Source of the DNA: an uncultured Prevotellaceae bacterium
Lineage (GTDB): Bacteria; Bacteroidota; Bacteroidia; Bacteroidales; Bacteroidaceae
Direction: 5' to 3'
Assembly: GCA_937893145.1 (NCBI GenBank)
Contig: CALBJW010000082.1
Span: 1 to 19,738, forward strand
Length of the DNA: 19,738 nucleotides
Shown: in pieces, positions 8,089 to 15,946 of the stretch
How the letters are laid out: every line of letters begins with the position of its first letter
Position numbering within the stretch: the first letter of the stretch is position 1
The notes under the pieces: model-generated
Seen by the model: only the letters and a program-made list of their open reading frames with translations
Told to the model about the DNA's origin: nothing
The model's database searches: none
Position numbers and translations under genes: made by a program

Positions 8089-10260
8089 TTACATTGCCTT
8101 CAAGCTAATAGCGAAGCCACCACCGCTGGCACTCTTAATCTTGAGCACACTCTTGCTTGTCACGGTCTGCTTTGTAATCTTATAGCTCTTTGGGTTCTTG
8201 TCCCATGAGGCATCCTTGCCATCAGCATAGATGGTAGCCTGATACTTCTTGCCTGGAGTGAGGAAGTCGAGCTTGAGGGTTGAGAGATGTCCATTCTCAT
8301 CAACCGACGAACCTACGAACCAGTTCTCTGAGTTCTTGTCCTTACGGGCGATAGTGACATAGTCGCCTGGTTCTGCCTCAAGATATACCGACTTCTGCCA
8401 ATCTACTGGCACATCCTTGATGAACTGGAAGGCATCCATGTGAGGCTTGTAGTTCTCGATGAGGTCGGCTGCCATCTGGAGAGGACTATATATAACAAGG
8501 TAAAGACCGAGCTGGCGGGCAATGGTTGAACGCACCTTACTTGTGTTGTCGGCTGCCACCTTCGAGAGGTCCATCTCAAAGATACCTGGAGTGTAGTCCA
8601 TAGGACCACCAATCATACGAGTGAATGGGAGGATAGTAGTGTGGTTAACAGGATTGCCACCGAAGCTCTCGTACTCAGTACCACAAGCACTCTCATTACC
8701 AATCCAGTTAGGGTAAGTACGGCAGATACCTGTTGGGCGAGTTGCCTCATGCGCATTAACCATAATCTTATAGTCTGCTGCTTTTGTGATGCAACGGAGG
8801 TAGTGGTTATTGAGTGGCTGACTGTAGTGATGTTCACCGTAAGGCACGATGTCGCCCACATATCCACTCTTCACAGCTGGATAACCATTGTCAACCATGA
8901 ACTGATATGCCATGTCGAGATGGCGGTCATAGTTGGCTGTTGAAGAAGATGTCTCGTGGTGCATAATCATCTTCACACCCTTCGATGCAGCATATTCGTG
9001 AATACCCTTAACATCGAAGTCTGGATAAGGTGTCACGAAGTCGAAGACATAATCCTTCTGGTGTCCGAACCAGTCTTCCCAACCTTCGTTCCAACCCTCT
9101 ACAAGCACTGCATCAAATCCATGCTCTGCAGCGAAGTCGATGTATTCCTTTACATGGTCTGTTGTAGCACCATGACGACCATGAGGCTTTGCCTTCGAGT
9201 AGTCTGTCACACCGAGCTGGATGCTTGGGAAGTCGTCTGTGTATGACCAGTGTGTCTTGTTGGTAATCATCTCCCACCATACACCAACATACTTTGTTGG
9301 CTTAATCCAACTTGTATCATTAATCTTACAAGGTTCGTTGAGGTTGAGTGTGATGCGTGAAGCGAGGATGTCCTTACCCTTCTCGCCCACGATGACAGTA
9401 CGCCAAGGTGAGTTCTGTGGAGTCTGGAGTCGTCCCTTATATCCTTGAGCATCAGGAGTGAGGTGGGATGTGAACACGAAATTCTTGTCGTCGAGTTCGA
9501 GGTGCATAGTAGAGTAGTTGATACATGCTGCCTCGTGGAGGTTGATGTAGAGTCCATCGGCTGTCTTCATCTGGAGTGCTGTCTGCACACAAGTAGGACC
9601 AGCAGGTGTCTGTGAAGAGTTGTCCTTGATGGCTGCCTTCATTCTGCCACGAATCTCGCTGAGCTTTGTGGTCTGCCATTCATATTCCTGAGTGTCGTAG
9701 TCGCCTGCAATCCAGAAGGCTGTATGGTCGCCTGTCATCTTGAACTCCGACTTCTCCTCTTCGATGATGAAGTAAGTGAGGTTCTTCTGTGAAGGGAACT
9801 CATAGCGGAAACCGAGTCCATCGTTGAAGAGTCGGAAACGGATGAGTATCTGTCTGTCGTTCTTCTTCTGGTCGAGGGTAACGGCGAGTTCGTTGTAGTG
9901 ATTGCGTATCTCGCTTTCCTCGCCCCACACTGGCTTCCATGTCTCGTCGAAGGTGCTTGTCTGAACCTTTGCAACAGAGAAACCTGTTGTCATGTCAGCC
10001 TTGCGAACCACTTCGGCTGATGGAGTGAACTGCTTATAGTCAAAGTCCTTTGCCTTGTTTGGATTCTCCTTCACAAGCTGCAGACCGAGGTGACTATCAC
10101 CAATCACAGTCTTATTCTTATAAGTAAGGTTGTAGGTTGGTCTTCCTTCTCCATCAACGCTGAAGTTCATTTCGAGTTTACCATCCGGCGAAGTGAGCTT
10201 CTGAGCTGATGCCGACAGCGAAGCCAACAGAATAGATAAGGTTAAGATTAGTTTATGCAT
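8089..10260 (-). CDS. susB: GH97 alpha-glucosidase (SusB)
   Basis: This is an inverting, calcium-dependent alpha-glucosidase that releases glucose from maltooligosaccharides in the periplasm. The protein has 723 residues (B. thetaiotaomicron SusB 738), with a signal peptide ending SASA before Q20. An N-terminal beta-sandwich (to about 300) precedes the TIM barrel and a small C-terminal beta domain. Catalytic positions of SusB (Glu439 and Glu532 bases, Glu508 acid, Glu526 calcium ligand) match here with a constant offset of 3: Glu436 in MHHETS, Glu505 in NAHEATRP, and Glu523 and Glu529 in GNESACGTE. Presence of both base glutamates indicates the inverting alpha-glucosidase branch, not the retaining alpha-galactosidase branch of GH97. 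It has its own promoter and begins the susB-to-amylase transcript. Confidence 0.95.
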   Translation of the reverse strand: MHKLILTLSILLASLSASAQKLTSPDGKLEMNFSVDGEGRPTYNLTYKNKTVIGDSHLGLQLVKENPNKAKDFDYKQFTPSAEVVRKADMTTGFSVAKVQTSTFDETWKPVWGEESEIRNHYNELAVTLDQKKNDRQILIRFRLFNDGLGFRYEFPSQKNLTYFIIEEEKSEFKMTGDHTAFWIAGDYDTQEYEWQTTKLSEIRGRMKAAIKDNSSQTPAGPTCVQTALQMKTADGLYINLHEAACINYSTMHLELDDKNFVFTSHLTPDAQGYKGRLQTPQNSPWRTVIVGEKGKDILASRITLNLNEPCKINDTSWIKPTKYVGVWWEMITNKTHWSYTDDFPSIQLGVTDYSKAKPHGRHGATTDHVKEYIDFAAEHGFDAVLVEGWNEGWEDWFGHQKDYVFDFVTPYPDFDVKGIHEYAASKGVKMIMHHETSSSTANYDRHLDMAYQFMVDNGYPAVKSGYVGDIVPYGEHHYSQPLNNHYLRCITKAADYKIMVNAHEATRPTGICRTYPNWIGNESACGTEYESFGGNPVNHTTILPFTRMIGGPMDYTPGIFEMDLSKVAADNTSKVRSTIARQLGLYLVIYSPLQMAADLIENYKPHMDAFQFIKDVPVDWQKSVYLEAEPGDYVTIARKDKNSENWFVGSSVDENGHLSTLKLDFLTPGKKYQATIYADGKDASWDKNPKSYKITKQTVTSKSVLKIKSASGGGFAISLKAM

Positions 10261-10277
10261 GATAAATAAAATTGGTC

Positions 10278-10297
10278 AGTTGTGCAAATATACAACT
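10278..10297 (-). promoter_or_regulatory. susB operon promoter (-7 element within an inverted repeat)
   Basis: The minus strand reads TATATTTG (complement of 10285-10292), a perfect TAnnTTTG element, 24 nt upstream of the susB ATG. Twenty bases further upstream is TTTA (complement of 10313-10316), an imperfect -33 TTTG. The -7 element is framed by AGTTGT (10278-10283) and ACAACT (10292-10297), a perfect 6-bp inverted repeat with an 8-bp spacer. This could be an operator or simply lie around the start site. Confidence 0.65.
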
Positions 10298-10350
10298 TTT
10301 TAATTATTTAATTAAACTTTTTTGTTTTTATACTACTTTTAGACCTAAAA

Positions 10351-12228
10351 TTAGAACTCAAGTACGAGTATTCCTCGTTTTTCGATGTTCAATTTGCCAT
10401 TCAAAGCAACAGTCTTGCCACTGATGATGTCCTTAGCCTGTGCCTTTGGAAGCACCTCAGCGTATGGAGCGAGGTCGATGGTCTGCTCCTTGCTTGTACC
10501 GTTCATCATCACGGTTACGGTCTTTCCATCCTTCTGTCGAGCATAGACATACACACCATTGCGAATGCAGAAATGGGTGAGTTTGCCGAATGCTACGGTC
10601 TCGTTGCCCTTGCGCCAGTTGAGGAGTTTCTTTGTGAAGTCGAAGTATTCGTTCTGGAGTGCAGTACGACCTTCCTTTGTGAAGGCGTTGTTCTTATCGC
10701 CCTTCCATCCACCAGGGAAGTTCTGGCGGAGCGCACCGTCGTTCACACTCTTATTAGCATACATACCAATCTCATCACCGTAGTAGAGCTGTGGAATGCC
10801 ACGAAGGGTGAGCAGGAGTGTGAGTGCCTGCTTGTAGCGAGTCACATCCTTTGCCTTCTCTTCTGTAGGCTGGAAACGATTGGTATCGTGGTTCGCGAGG
10901 AAGGTGAGGAGATTATCGGTGTTTGCATACACGATGTCCTGGCTCAAGTAAGCATACAGCTTTGCAAAACCGTAGTCCCACTCGTCTGTCTCTTCATCCA
11001 CCACACTTGTGAGCAAGTACATGAGCGGGAAGTCCATCACGGTTTTTAGTTCGCTATTGAGAGGGGCAGCAAGACGGCTGTCCTTCTGCCAATAGCTCAC
11101 TCCAACATTATTATTAATCCATGTTTCTCCAACAATATTAAATCCTGGATATTGGTCCTCCACCTCCAGGCACCAACGCTTCATCATGTCGAAGTCGTTG
11201 TATGGATATGTGTCCTGGCGGAAACCATCCACTCTGGCATATTCTATCCACCAGAGACTTGCCTGGATGAGGTAGTCAGCCACGAGTTTGTTCTTTCCGT
11301 TGAGGTCTGGCATCGACTCCACGAACCAACCATCGATGGTGAGTTTGCGGTCGAGTGCTGATGTGTGTGGATCGGCAGGCGCTCCTGTCTTGTAAGTGGT
11401 CTGCGTGAACTTGCTGTCGTAGTTGAACCAGTCATCTGCTGGTCTATCTACAAACAGGAAGTTCTCCGCACCACAGTGATTGAAAACAATGTCTTTAATG
11501 ACCTTAATACCTAAATTGTGAGATTTATTTATAAAGTTTCTGTAGTCTTCATTTGTACCATAACGAGGGTCGGTCTGGTAGTAGTTTGTGATGGCATAAC
11601 CATGATAACTCTGATTACCCATATCATTGACAAGTGTTGGAGTAGGCCAGATGGCTGTCACACCAAGTTCGGCGAGATAGTCGAGATGCTCAGTCATACC
11701 CTTCAAGTCGCCACCATGTCGCGACATATCTTCCTGGTTCCATGTGTTTTCCTTCATGCCCTTATACATCTGTGCCTTCTCCTTGTCGGTAGTGGCAGAT
11801 GCAAAACGGTCTGGCATCAAGAGATATACAACATCACTCGCATCAAAACTGTTGACCTTGCGATGCGAGAGTTCCTGAAGTTCGTATGGAAGTGTCTTGA
11901 CAATCTTCTTTCCGTTCTTCAACAGAATCTGGAACTTCTGTGCTGGCGCATCCTTTGTGTCAACATATAATATAAGGTAGTTCTTATTCTCAAATCTTAC
12001 CACCTTCTTCATTTCTATGTTCTGCGCTCCCTTCAGTTCAACGCTGAGGTCACCAAGCCCGGTGCCATGAATGAGGATTTGCAGTTCGGTGTTCTTCATG
12101 CCAGCCCACCAGTTGAGTGGATGCACATGCTCTACCGTTGTCTTGTTCTGGTTGGCAGCCTTACTGCACAGACCAAAGAAAGAAAAAAGTCCTGATAAAA
12201 TCATAAGAAAAAGTGTTGTTCGTTTCAT
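10351..12228 (-). CDS. susA: GH13 neopullulanase / cyclomaltodextrinase (SusA)
   Basis: This is a periplasmic GH13 enzyme cutting maltooligosaccharides, cyclodextrins or pullulan. At 625 residues it is close to SusA of B. thetaiotaomicron (617). A signal peptide ends near SKAA (22-25); Cys21 does not sit in a good lipobox. The N-terminal beta domain (about 30-120) resembles the cyclomaltodextrinase N domain. The catalytic barrel begins at VVYLLMPDRFAS. The four GH13 regions are present: DIVFNH at 246-251, GFRQD with nucleophile Asp339, VGETW with acid/base Glu368, and ANHD with Asp448. A short C-terminal beta domain closes the protein. It has its own promoter and a 90-nt gap to susB, so it may be a separate transcription unit, as in the archetypal locus. 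Confidence 0.94.
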   Translation of the reverse strand: MKRTTLFLMILSGLFSFFGLCSKAANQNKTTVEHVHPLNWWAGMKNTELQILIHGTGLGDLSVELKGAQNIEMKKVVRFENKNYLILYVDTKDAPAQKFQILLKNGKKIVKTLPYELQELSHRKVNSFDASDVVYLLMPDRFASATTDKEKAQMYKGMKENTWNQEDMSRHGGDLKGMTEHLDYLAELGVTAIWPTPTLVNDMGNQSYHGYAITNYYQTDPRYGTNEDYRNFINKSHNLGIKVIKDIVFNHCGAENFLFVDRPADDWFNYDSKFTQTTYKTGAPADPHTSALDRKLTIDGWFVESMPDLNGKNKLVADYLIQASLWWIEYARVDGFRQDTYPYNDFDMMKRWCLEVEDQYPGFNIVGETWINNNVGVSYWQKDSRLAAPLNSELKTVMDFPLMYLLTSVVDEETDEWDYGFAKLYAYLSQDIVYANTDNLLTFLANHDTNRFQPTEEKAKDVTRYKQALTLLLTLRGIPQLYYGDEIGMYANKSVNDGALRQNFPGGWKGDKNNAFTKEGRTALQNEYFDFTKKLLNWRKGNETVAFGKLTHFCIRNGVYVYARQKDGKTVTVMMNGTSKEQTIDLAPYAEVLPKAQAKDIISGKTVALNGKLNIEKRGILVLEF

Positions 12229-12272
12229 AACTTGATTGGTTAAGTTTAGGCGAATAATTGATAATTCTGCTG

Positions 12273-12280
12273 CAAAGTTA
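12273..12280 (-). promoter_or_regulatory. susA promoter -7 element
   Basis: The minus strand reads TAACTTTG (TAnnTTTG), 44 nt upstream of the susA ATG. No convincing TTTG is found about 20 bp further upstream, where the sequence is a T-rich run. A weak -33 would fit a promoter needing the activator SusR, but this is inference. Confidence 0.6.
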
Positions 12281-12341
12281 TTACAATTTATAAAATAAAA
12301 AAGGGATTATAAAAAAAATATAAATTAGTATAAACATCAAA

Positions 12342-12358
12342 CTACTGATAATCAATAG
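12342..12358. promoter_or_regulatory. Near-palindrome between susA and susR promoters
   Basis: CTACTGATAATCAATAG is a 17-bp dyad in which seven of eight pairs match around a central A (CTA-x-TGAT-A-ATCA-x-TAG). It sits between the two divergent -7 elements, about 62 bp from the susA one. The position suits an operator. The core TGATAAT also appears near 12261 (susA leader) and 8007 (susC leader). Such short AT-rich matches may be chance. Confidence 0.3.
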
Positions 12359-12419
12359 CATCACTATTTTGCATATACCTAAAAAAGTAAACGCAATAAC
12401 AAAGATTTTAGTGATAAAA

Positions 12420-12451
12420 TTTGCAAAATATAGAGATATTATGTACATTTG
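12420..12451 (+). promoter_or_regulatory. susR promoter (-33 and -7)
   Basis: TTTG at 12420-12423 and TACATTTG at 12444-12451 are separated by 20 bp, a full Bacteroidetes promoter. The -7 element covers the TTG at 12449 that would otherwise extend the susR frame upstream. This rules out that start and supports the ATG at 12494. Confidence 0.8.
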
Positions 12452-12493
12452 CACCCTCGAAACCAAACAATCATCCCTCAACATAATAACTAC

Positions 12494-14086
12494 ATGAACC
12501 GACTTATACTATCTATAACACTACTGCTCACAGCAACCCTTTCTTACGCCCAGAAACTGGAAGATGTGCTATCCGAACTTGACAATGTCATAGAGCATAA
12601 ACAGGACTACCGCAGCACCCGACAGAAGAAGATAGACGAACTGAAAGAGCAGTTCGACAACTCTGCCACAGATGAGCAGCGTTCACAACTGGCATACCAA
12701 CTCTACCTGCAGTACTCGCACTACAAGGCAGACTCTGCCCTCTTCTTTCTCGATGCAGAAGCATCGTGCAACAACATCAAGGAGAACACCAAACTGCTCA
12801 CGCAAAACCACATAAACAAGGCTGAGGTTTTTGCCATCATCGGAGCCTACGACACAGCAGAACAGTACATCAACATGGCTTGCGCTACGGCACACACCGA
12901 CAACACGCTTCTCACTCGCTACTACCATGTGTGTCGCACTCTCTACGGCTGGAAGGCAAACTACATGCAACGAGTGGAACAGACTGCACAAGAACTCCTT
13001 ACCACCACTCAGCAATATCGCGATTCTATCATTGCTGTGGAGGCTAATCCTCTCAGCAGGGCTGTGGTTATAGCAGACAACTATATACAGAAAGGAAATA
13101 GTAACCAAGCTTCTATCACTCTGAGCAAATTATCGTTAGAAGACAACCAAGAAGACCAACAACTTGCTTATATTCAATACATAAAGTCGGAGGTGGCACG
13201 ATTGCAGGGCAACACCACAGAACAGATGGTTCAGCTCGCCTTGACAGCCCAAAACGATATACGACGAGGTGTAACCGAATACTCTGCTCTTCAGGAACTT
13301 GCCAACCTTTTGTTTGAGAAGGGCGACCTTGTGCGAGCATACAACTACCTACTTTGTGCTATGGAAGATGCTTCGACATGTAATGCACGACTTCGCTCTG
13401 TGGAGATTTCAAACATCTACCCTATCATCGAGAAGGCATACGAGGAACACACGAAAGCCACCCAGAACAGAGTGCGTATCCTGTTGGCAGGACTGAGTAT
13501 TCTTGCTATACTACTTATATGTGGTCTCATCTTCCTAAGACATGAGATGCGAAAACTATCAGCAGCCCGCAGTTTGTTGGGAGAGAAGAACATACAACTC
13601 AACGAAACGAACTCGCAGCTCCTCCAGATGGACCATATCAAAGAGGAATACATTGCCATCTATCTCGGTAAATGTCGCCACTACATCGACTCGCTTGAGG
13701 AGTTCCGTCGCCACCTGCTGAAGTTAGCGAAGAACAACCAGCACACCGAACTTATGAAGACATTGAAGGACGACTCACTCATGGAGAAGGACCAGGAACA
13801 GTTCTACTCTGACTTCGACAACGCCTTCCTCGACATCCACCCTAACTTTGTGGATAAGTTCAACGAACTGCTTCGACCAGAAGAACGCATCTTCCCAAAG
13901 AAAGGCGAACGACTTACAACCGAACTACGTATCTTTGCCCTCATCCGACTTGGAGTAAAGGACACTGCCGAAATAGCTCATTTCTTGAACTACTCCATGC
14001 CTACCATCTACAATTACCGTTCAAGAGTGAAGGCAAAATCCATCTACAACAAGGACGAATTTGATAAAAAATTGGACGAATTGTAA
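12494..14086 (+). CDS. susR: SusR-like membrane-spanning transcriptional activator
   Basis: This is the expected maltooligosaccharide-responsive activator of the sus genes, 530 residues from the ATG at 12494. An upstream in-frame TTG at 12449 lies inside the promoter. The N terminus is a signal peptide (MNRLILSITLLLTATLSYA). Residues about 20-320 are alpha-helical with TPR-like pairs and should form the periplasmic sensor. A membrane helix spans about 327-349, followed by a probable coiled coil (350-380) and a cytoplasmic C-terminal domain. That domain ends in a LuxR-type helix-turn-helix: RLGVKDTAEIAHFLNYS (485-501) and MPTIYNYRSRVKAKS (502-516). This layout is that of Bacteroidetes SusR (DUF6377 type). 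Its divergent position next to susA supports the name. The ligand and operators are not visible. Confidence 0.88.
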   Translation: MNRLILSITLLLTATLSYAQKLEDVLSELDNVIEHKQDYRSTRQKKIDELKEQFDNSATDEQRSQLAYQLYLQYSHYKADSALFFLDAEASCNNIKENTKLLTQNHINKAEVFAIIGAYDTAEQYINMACATAHTDNTLLTRYYHVCRTLYGWKANYMQRVEQTAQELLTTTQQYRDSIIAVEANPLSRAVVIADNYIQKGNSNQASITLSKLSLEDNQEDQQLAYIQYIKSEVARLQGNTTEQMVQLALTAQNDIRRGVTEYSALQELANLLFEKGDLVRAYNYLLCAMEDASTCNARLRSVEISNIYPIIEKAYEEHTKATQNRVRILLAGLSILAILLICGLIFLRHEMRKLSAARSLLGEKNIQLNETNSQLLQMDHIKEEYIAIYLGKCRHYIDSLEEFRRHLLKLAKNNQHTELMKTLKDDSLMEKDQEQFYSDFDNAFLDIHPNFVDKFNELLRPEERIFPKKGERLTTELRIFALIRLGVKDTAEIAHFLNYSMPTIYNYRSRVKAKSIYNKDEFDKKLDEL

Positions 14087-14155
14087 AATTGTTAATTTTT
14101 TTGTTAAGTTTTTTTAAAAAAGTTAACCTACCTAACAAACTACTTTTCAATTATT

Positions 14156-14194
14156 TAGAAGCAAAAAGTGAGAAAAACTAACTTTTTGCTTCTA
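14156..14194 (+). terminator. Strong hairpin downstream of susR
   Basis: TAGAAGCAAAAAGT (14156-14169) and ACTTTTTGCTTCTA (14181-14194) form a perfect 14-bp stem with an 11-nt loop, 70 nt after the susR stop. It may end the susR transcript. No T run follows the right arm, so it is not a classical intrinsic terminator and could instead protect the 3' end or bind protein. Confidence 0.5.
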
Positions 14195-14337
14195 TAACCT
14201 ATTCCTGTGTGTGTGTGAAAAATAAATAAGATATTTAAAATAAATAAACGCATATGCATATGTTTAAAGTTTCGGAAGCAAAAACTTAATTTCCTAACCA
14301 AACGAACCTATCAAATTGAATTACAACTCGTTACATA

Positions 14338-14376
14338 GGTTAGTTTTTTCACAAAAAGTTAACCAAAAAACTAACC
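14338..14376. repeat. 12-bp inverted repeat GGTTAGTTTTTT / AAAAAACTAACC
   Basis: GGTTAGTTTTTT (14338-14349) and AAAAAACTAACC (14365-14376) are perfect inverted copies with a 15-nt spacer. The spacer contains AAAAAGTTAACC, which can pair with the same left arm less perfectly, so two folds compete. It sits about 230 bp upstream of the galactanase -33 element. Role unknown. Confidence 0.6.
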
Positions 14377-14488
14377 ACCCGCCTAATTTTCTGCAAATTT
14401 ATTGACATAAAGAAAGGCTTAACACTTTGTTTTACAGCAAAACACAAGGTCTTAGAAAAATTAACTTCTGCAAGTATCAAACCAAACT

Positions 14489-14554
14489 ACCGCAAGAATG
14501 AGGCAACTCTTCCGCAAGAATGAGGTCAAACTACCGCAAGATTGAGGTAGTTTT
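14489..14554. repeat. Three 22-bp direct repeats with core CCGCAAGAATGAGG
   Basis: Cores lie at 14490-14503, 14512-14525 (identical) and 14534-14547 (one change, CCGCAAGATTGAGG), each exactly 22 bp apart. The third copy is also framed by AAACTACC (14528-14535) and GGTAGTTT (14546-14553), an 8-bp stem with a 10-nt loop. An inverted TTGCGG follows at 14554-14559. A step of 22 bp is about two helical turns, so bound proteins would sit on one face. The array ends 52 bp before the -33 element of the galactanase promoter. Confidence 0.85.
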
Positions 14555-14583
14555 TGCGGAAGACTTCATCAAATATTCAAGTA

Positions 14584-14602
14584 TTAGGAATTTTATTCCT
14601 AA
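14584..14602. promoter_or_regulatory. Palindrome TTAGGAA-N5-TTCCTAA next to the GH53 promoter
   Basis: TTAGGAA (14584-14590) and TTCCTAA (14596-14602) are perfect inverted half-sites with spacer TTTTA. The site ends 4 bp before the -33 element at 14607, a usual position for an activator or repressor dimer. The regulator is not identified. Confidence 0.5.
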
Positions 14603-14606
14603 AATA

Positions 14607-14638
14607 TTTGATTATATGCTCAAAAGGTTGTATCTTTG
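14607..14638 (+). promoter_or_regulatory. Promoter of the GH53-GH3 unit
   Basis: TTTG at 14607-14610 and TATCTTTG at 14631-14638 are 20 bp apart, the same geometry as the susR promoter. The start of transcription should fall near 14645, giving a short AT-rich leader to the ATG at 14676. Because it lies inside the upstream extension of the open frame (to 14520), the longer protein start is unlikely. Confidence 0.8.
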
Positions 14639-14675
14639 CACTCAAATAGTAAAAACATTAAAATTTTCAATTTCC

Positions 14676-15917
14676 ATGATTAAGAAAACATTTCTCATAC
14701 TCGCATTCCTTTGTTCAATGGTTGTTTCTGCCCAGACAGTGATAGGTGGAGACCTTTCTCTACTTCCTGCATACGAGGAGGCCGGGACAAAGCACCTCGA
14801 TGCTTCCGGCAAGGCGATTGGGGATGTGATGAAGTTCCTCAACGAGAAGACCGGCATGAACTGCATTCGTGTACGACTCTTTGTGACACCAAACAGCAAG
14901 AACGACCCAGCCGTGTGTCAGGACCTCAACTATGTGAAGAAGTTCGGAAAGCGCATCAAGACTGCAGGTCTTCAGTTCATGCTCGACTTCCACTACTCAG
15001 ACACGTGGGCAGACCCAAGCACTCAGTCCATCCCTTCTACCTGGAGCAAGGACACAAGCAACGAAACACTTACCGACTCTGTGTATTCATATACCAAGCG
15101 TTGCCTCGAATATCTCAAGGAGAACGGTGCCACTCCAGACTACATCCAGATTGGCAACGAGGTTTCTTATGGTATGCTCTGGCGAAACAACAACGACAAA
15201 TGTTATACCACAACAAACCAGACTGCTTCATCTGCTCCTTGGACCCGCCTCTGCAATTTCCTCAATGCCGGTGCAAAGGCAGTTCGTGAGGTCACTCCAC
15301 AGGCTAAGATTGTCATCCACACCGAGCGTTCGGGCAATGCGGACCAGACAAAGAAGTTCTATCAGTTCCTTAATCAGAACAAGGTGGATTACGACATAAT
15401 AGGTCTTTCGTACTACCCTTTCTGGCACGGCTACCTCACAGACCTCGCCAAGACTCTCAACTCATTGCAAAGTACATTCCCAGATACACCTGTGCAGATT
15501 GTAGAGACTGCTTACTACCACAACTACTTCCCTGGTGATGCAACATACAACACAACTGGTACTTGGGCAGCATCAGCAAATGGACAGGCGAAGTACATCA
15601 AGGACCTCGTAGCCGAAGTGATGAAGCATCCGAATGTGAACGGCATCTATTACTGGTGTCCTGAGGAGGCTGGTAATGGCAAGAACAAGAAGGTGATGAA
15701 CAGTTGGATGAATCGTGGCTTCTGGTGGGAAGATAGTCAGTGGCCCGTCACTGAGGCAATGGATGCGTTCAAGACATACATGACAACTGGCATTGAAAGC
15801 ATCACTTCACATCCTACCGCCAACAACTCCGCCGTCTATACCCTTTCAGGTCAGCGTGTTAACAGCATGTCGGGCAAGGGCATATATATCAAGAACGGAA
15901 AGAAATACATCAAATAA
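14676..15917 (+). CDS. GH53 endo-beta-1,4-galactanase (arabinogalactanase)
   Basis: This is predicted to cut beta-1,4-galactan side chains of pectin. It has 413 residues from the ATG at 14676, chosen because the promoter lies upstream and MIKKTFLILAFLCSMVVSAQ is a good signal peptide. The GH53 barrel is clear: GGDLSLLP near 24-31, DFHYSDTWADP at 104-114, QIGNE with acid/base Glu162, and VETAYY with nucleophile Glu277. WCPEEA follows at 327-332. After the barrel there is a short linker and a tail, VYTLSGQRV...GKGIYIKNGKKYIK (387-413). Such GxYIxNGKK endings are seen on many exported Bacteroidales proteins and resemble type IX secretion C-terminal signals. It is followed 29 nt later by a GH3 gene. 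No SusC/SusD pair for galactan is present in the window. Confidence 0.92.
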   Translation: MIKKTFLILAFLCSMVVSAQTVIGGDLSLLPAYEEAGTKHLDASGKAIGDVMKFLNEKTGMNCIRVRLFVTPNSKNDPAVCQDLNYVKKFGKRIKTAGLQFMLDFHYSDTWADPSTQSIPSTWSKDTSNETLTDSVYSYTKRCLEYLKENGATPDYIQIGNEVSYGMLWRNNNDKCYTTTNQTASSAPWTRLCNFLNAGAKAVREVTPQAKIVIHTERSGNADQTKKFYQFLNQNKVDYDIIGLSYYPFWHGYLTDLAKTLNSLQSTFPDTPVQIVETAYYHNYFPGDATYNTTGTWAASANGQAKYIKDLVAEVMKHPNVNGIYYWCPEEAGNGKNKKVMNSWMNRGFWWEDSQWPVTEAMDAFKTYMTTGIESITSHPTANNSAVYTLSGQRVNSMSGKGIYIKNGKKYIK

Positions 15918-15946
15918 TATAAGTTATTTTAATCAAGGAAGTATAA

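Larger units (their letters stand above)
14087..14488. other. AT-rich intergenic region after susR, no gene seen
   Basis: No credible coding frame was found. The stretch holds an 11-of-12-pair palindrome GTTAAGTTT...AAAGTTAAC (14103-14127) soon after the susR stop, and a TG run (14206-14217). It also has the 12-bp palindrome CATATGCATATG (14251-14262), repeated TAACC/CTAACC words (for example 14124, 14195, 14293, 14360, 14372) and two strong inverted repeats listed separately. GAAGCAAAAA occurs at 14158 and again at 14275. Confidence 0.6.

Noticed and set aside
12449..12493. Upstream TTG start for susR
   Set aside because: The TTG is part of the TACATTTG promoter element, and the ATG at 12494 gives a proper signal peptide.
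14520..14675. 52-residue N-terminal extension of the galactanase
   Set aside because: The extension crosses the 22-bp repeat, the palindrome and the promoter, and would bury the signal peptide.
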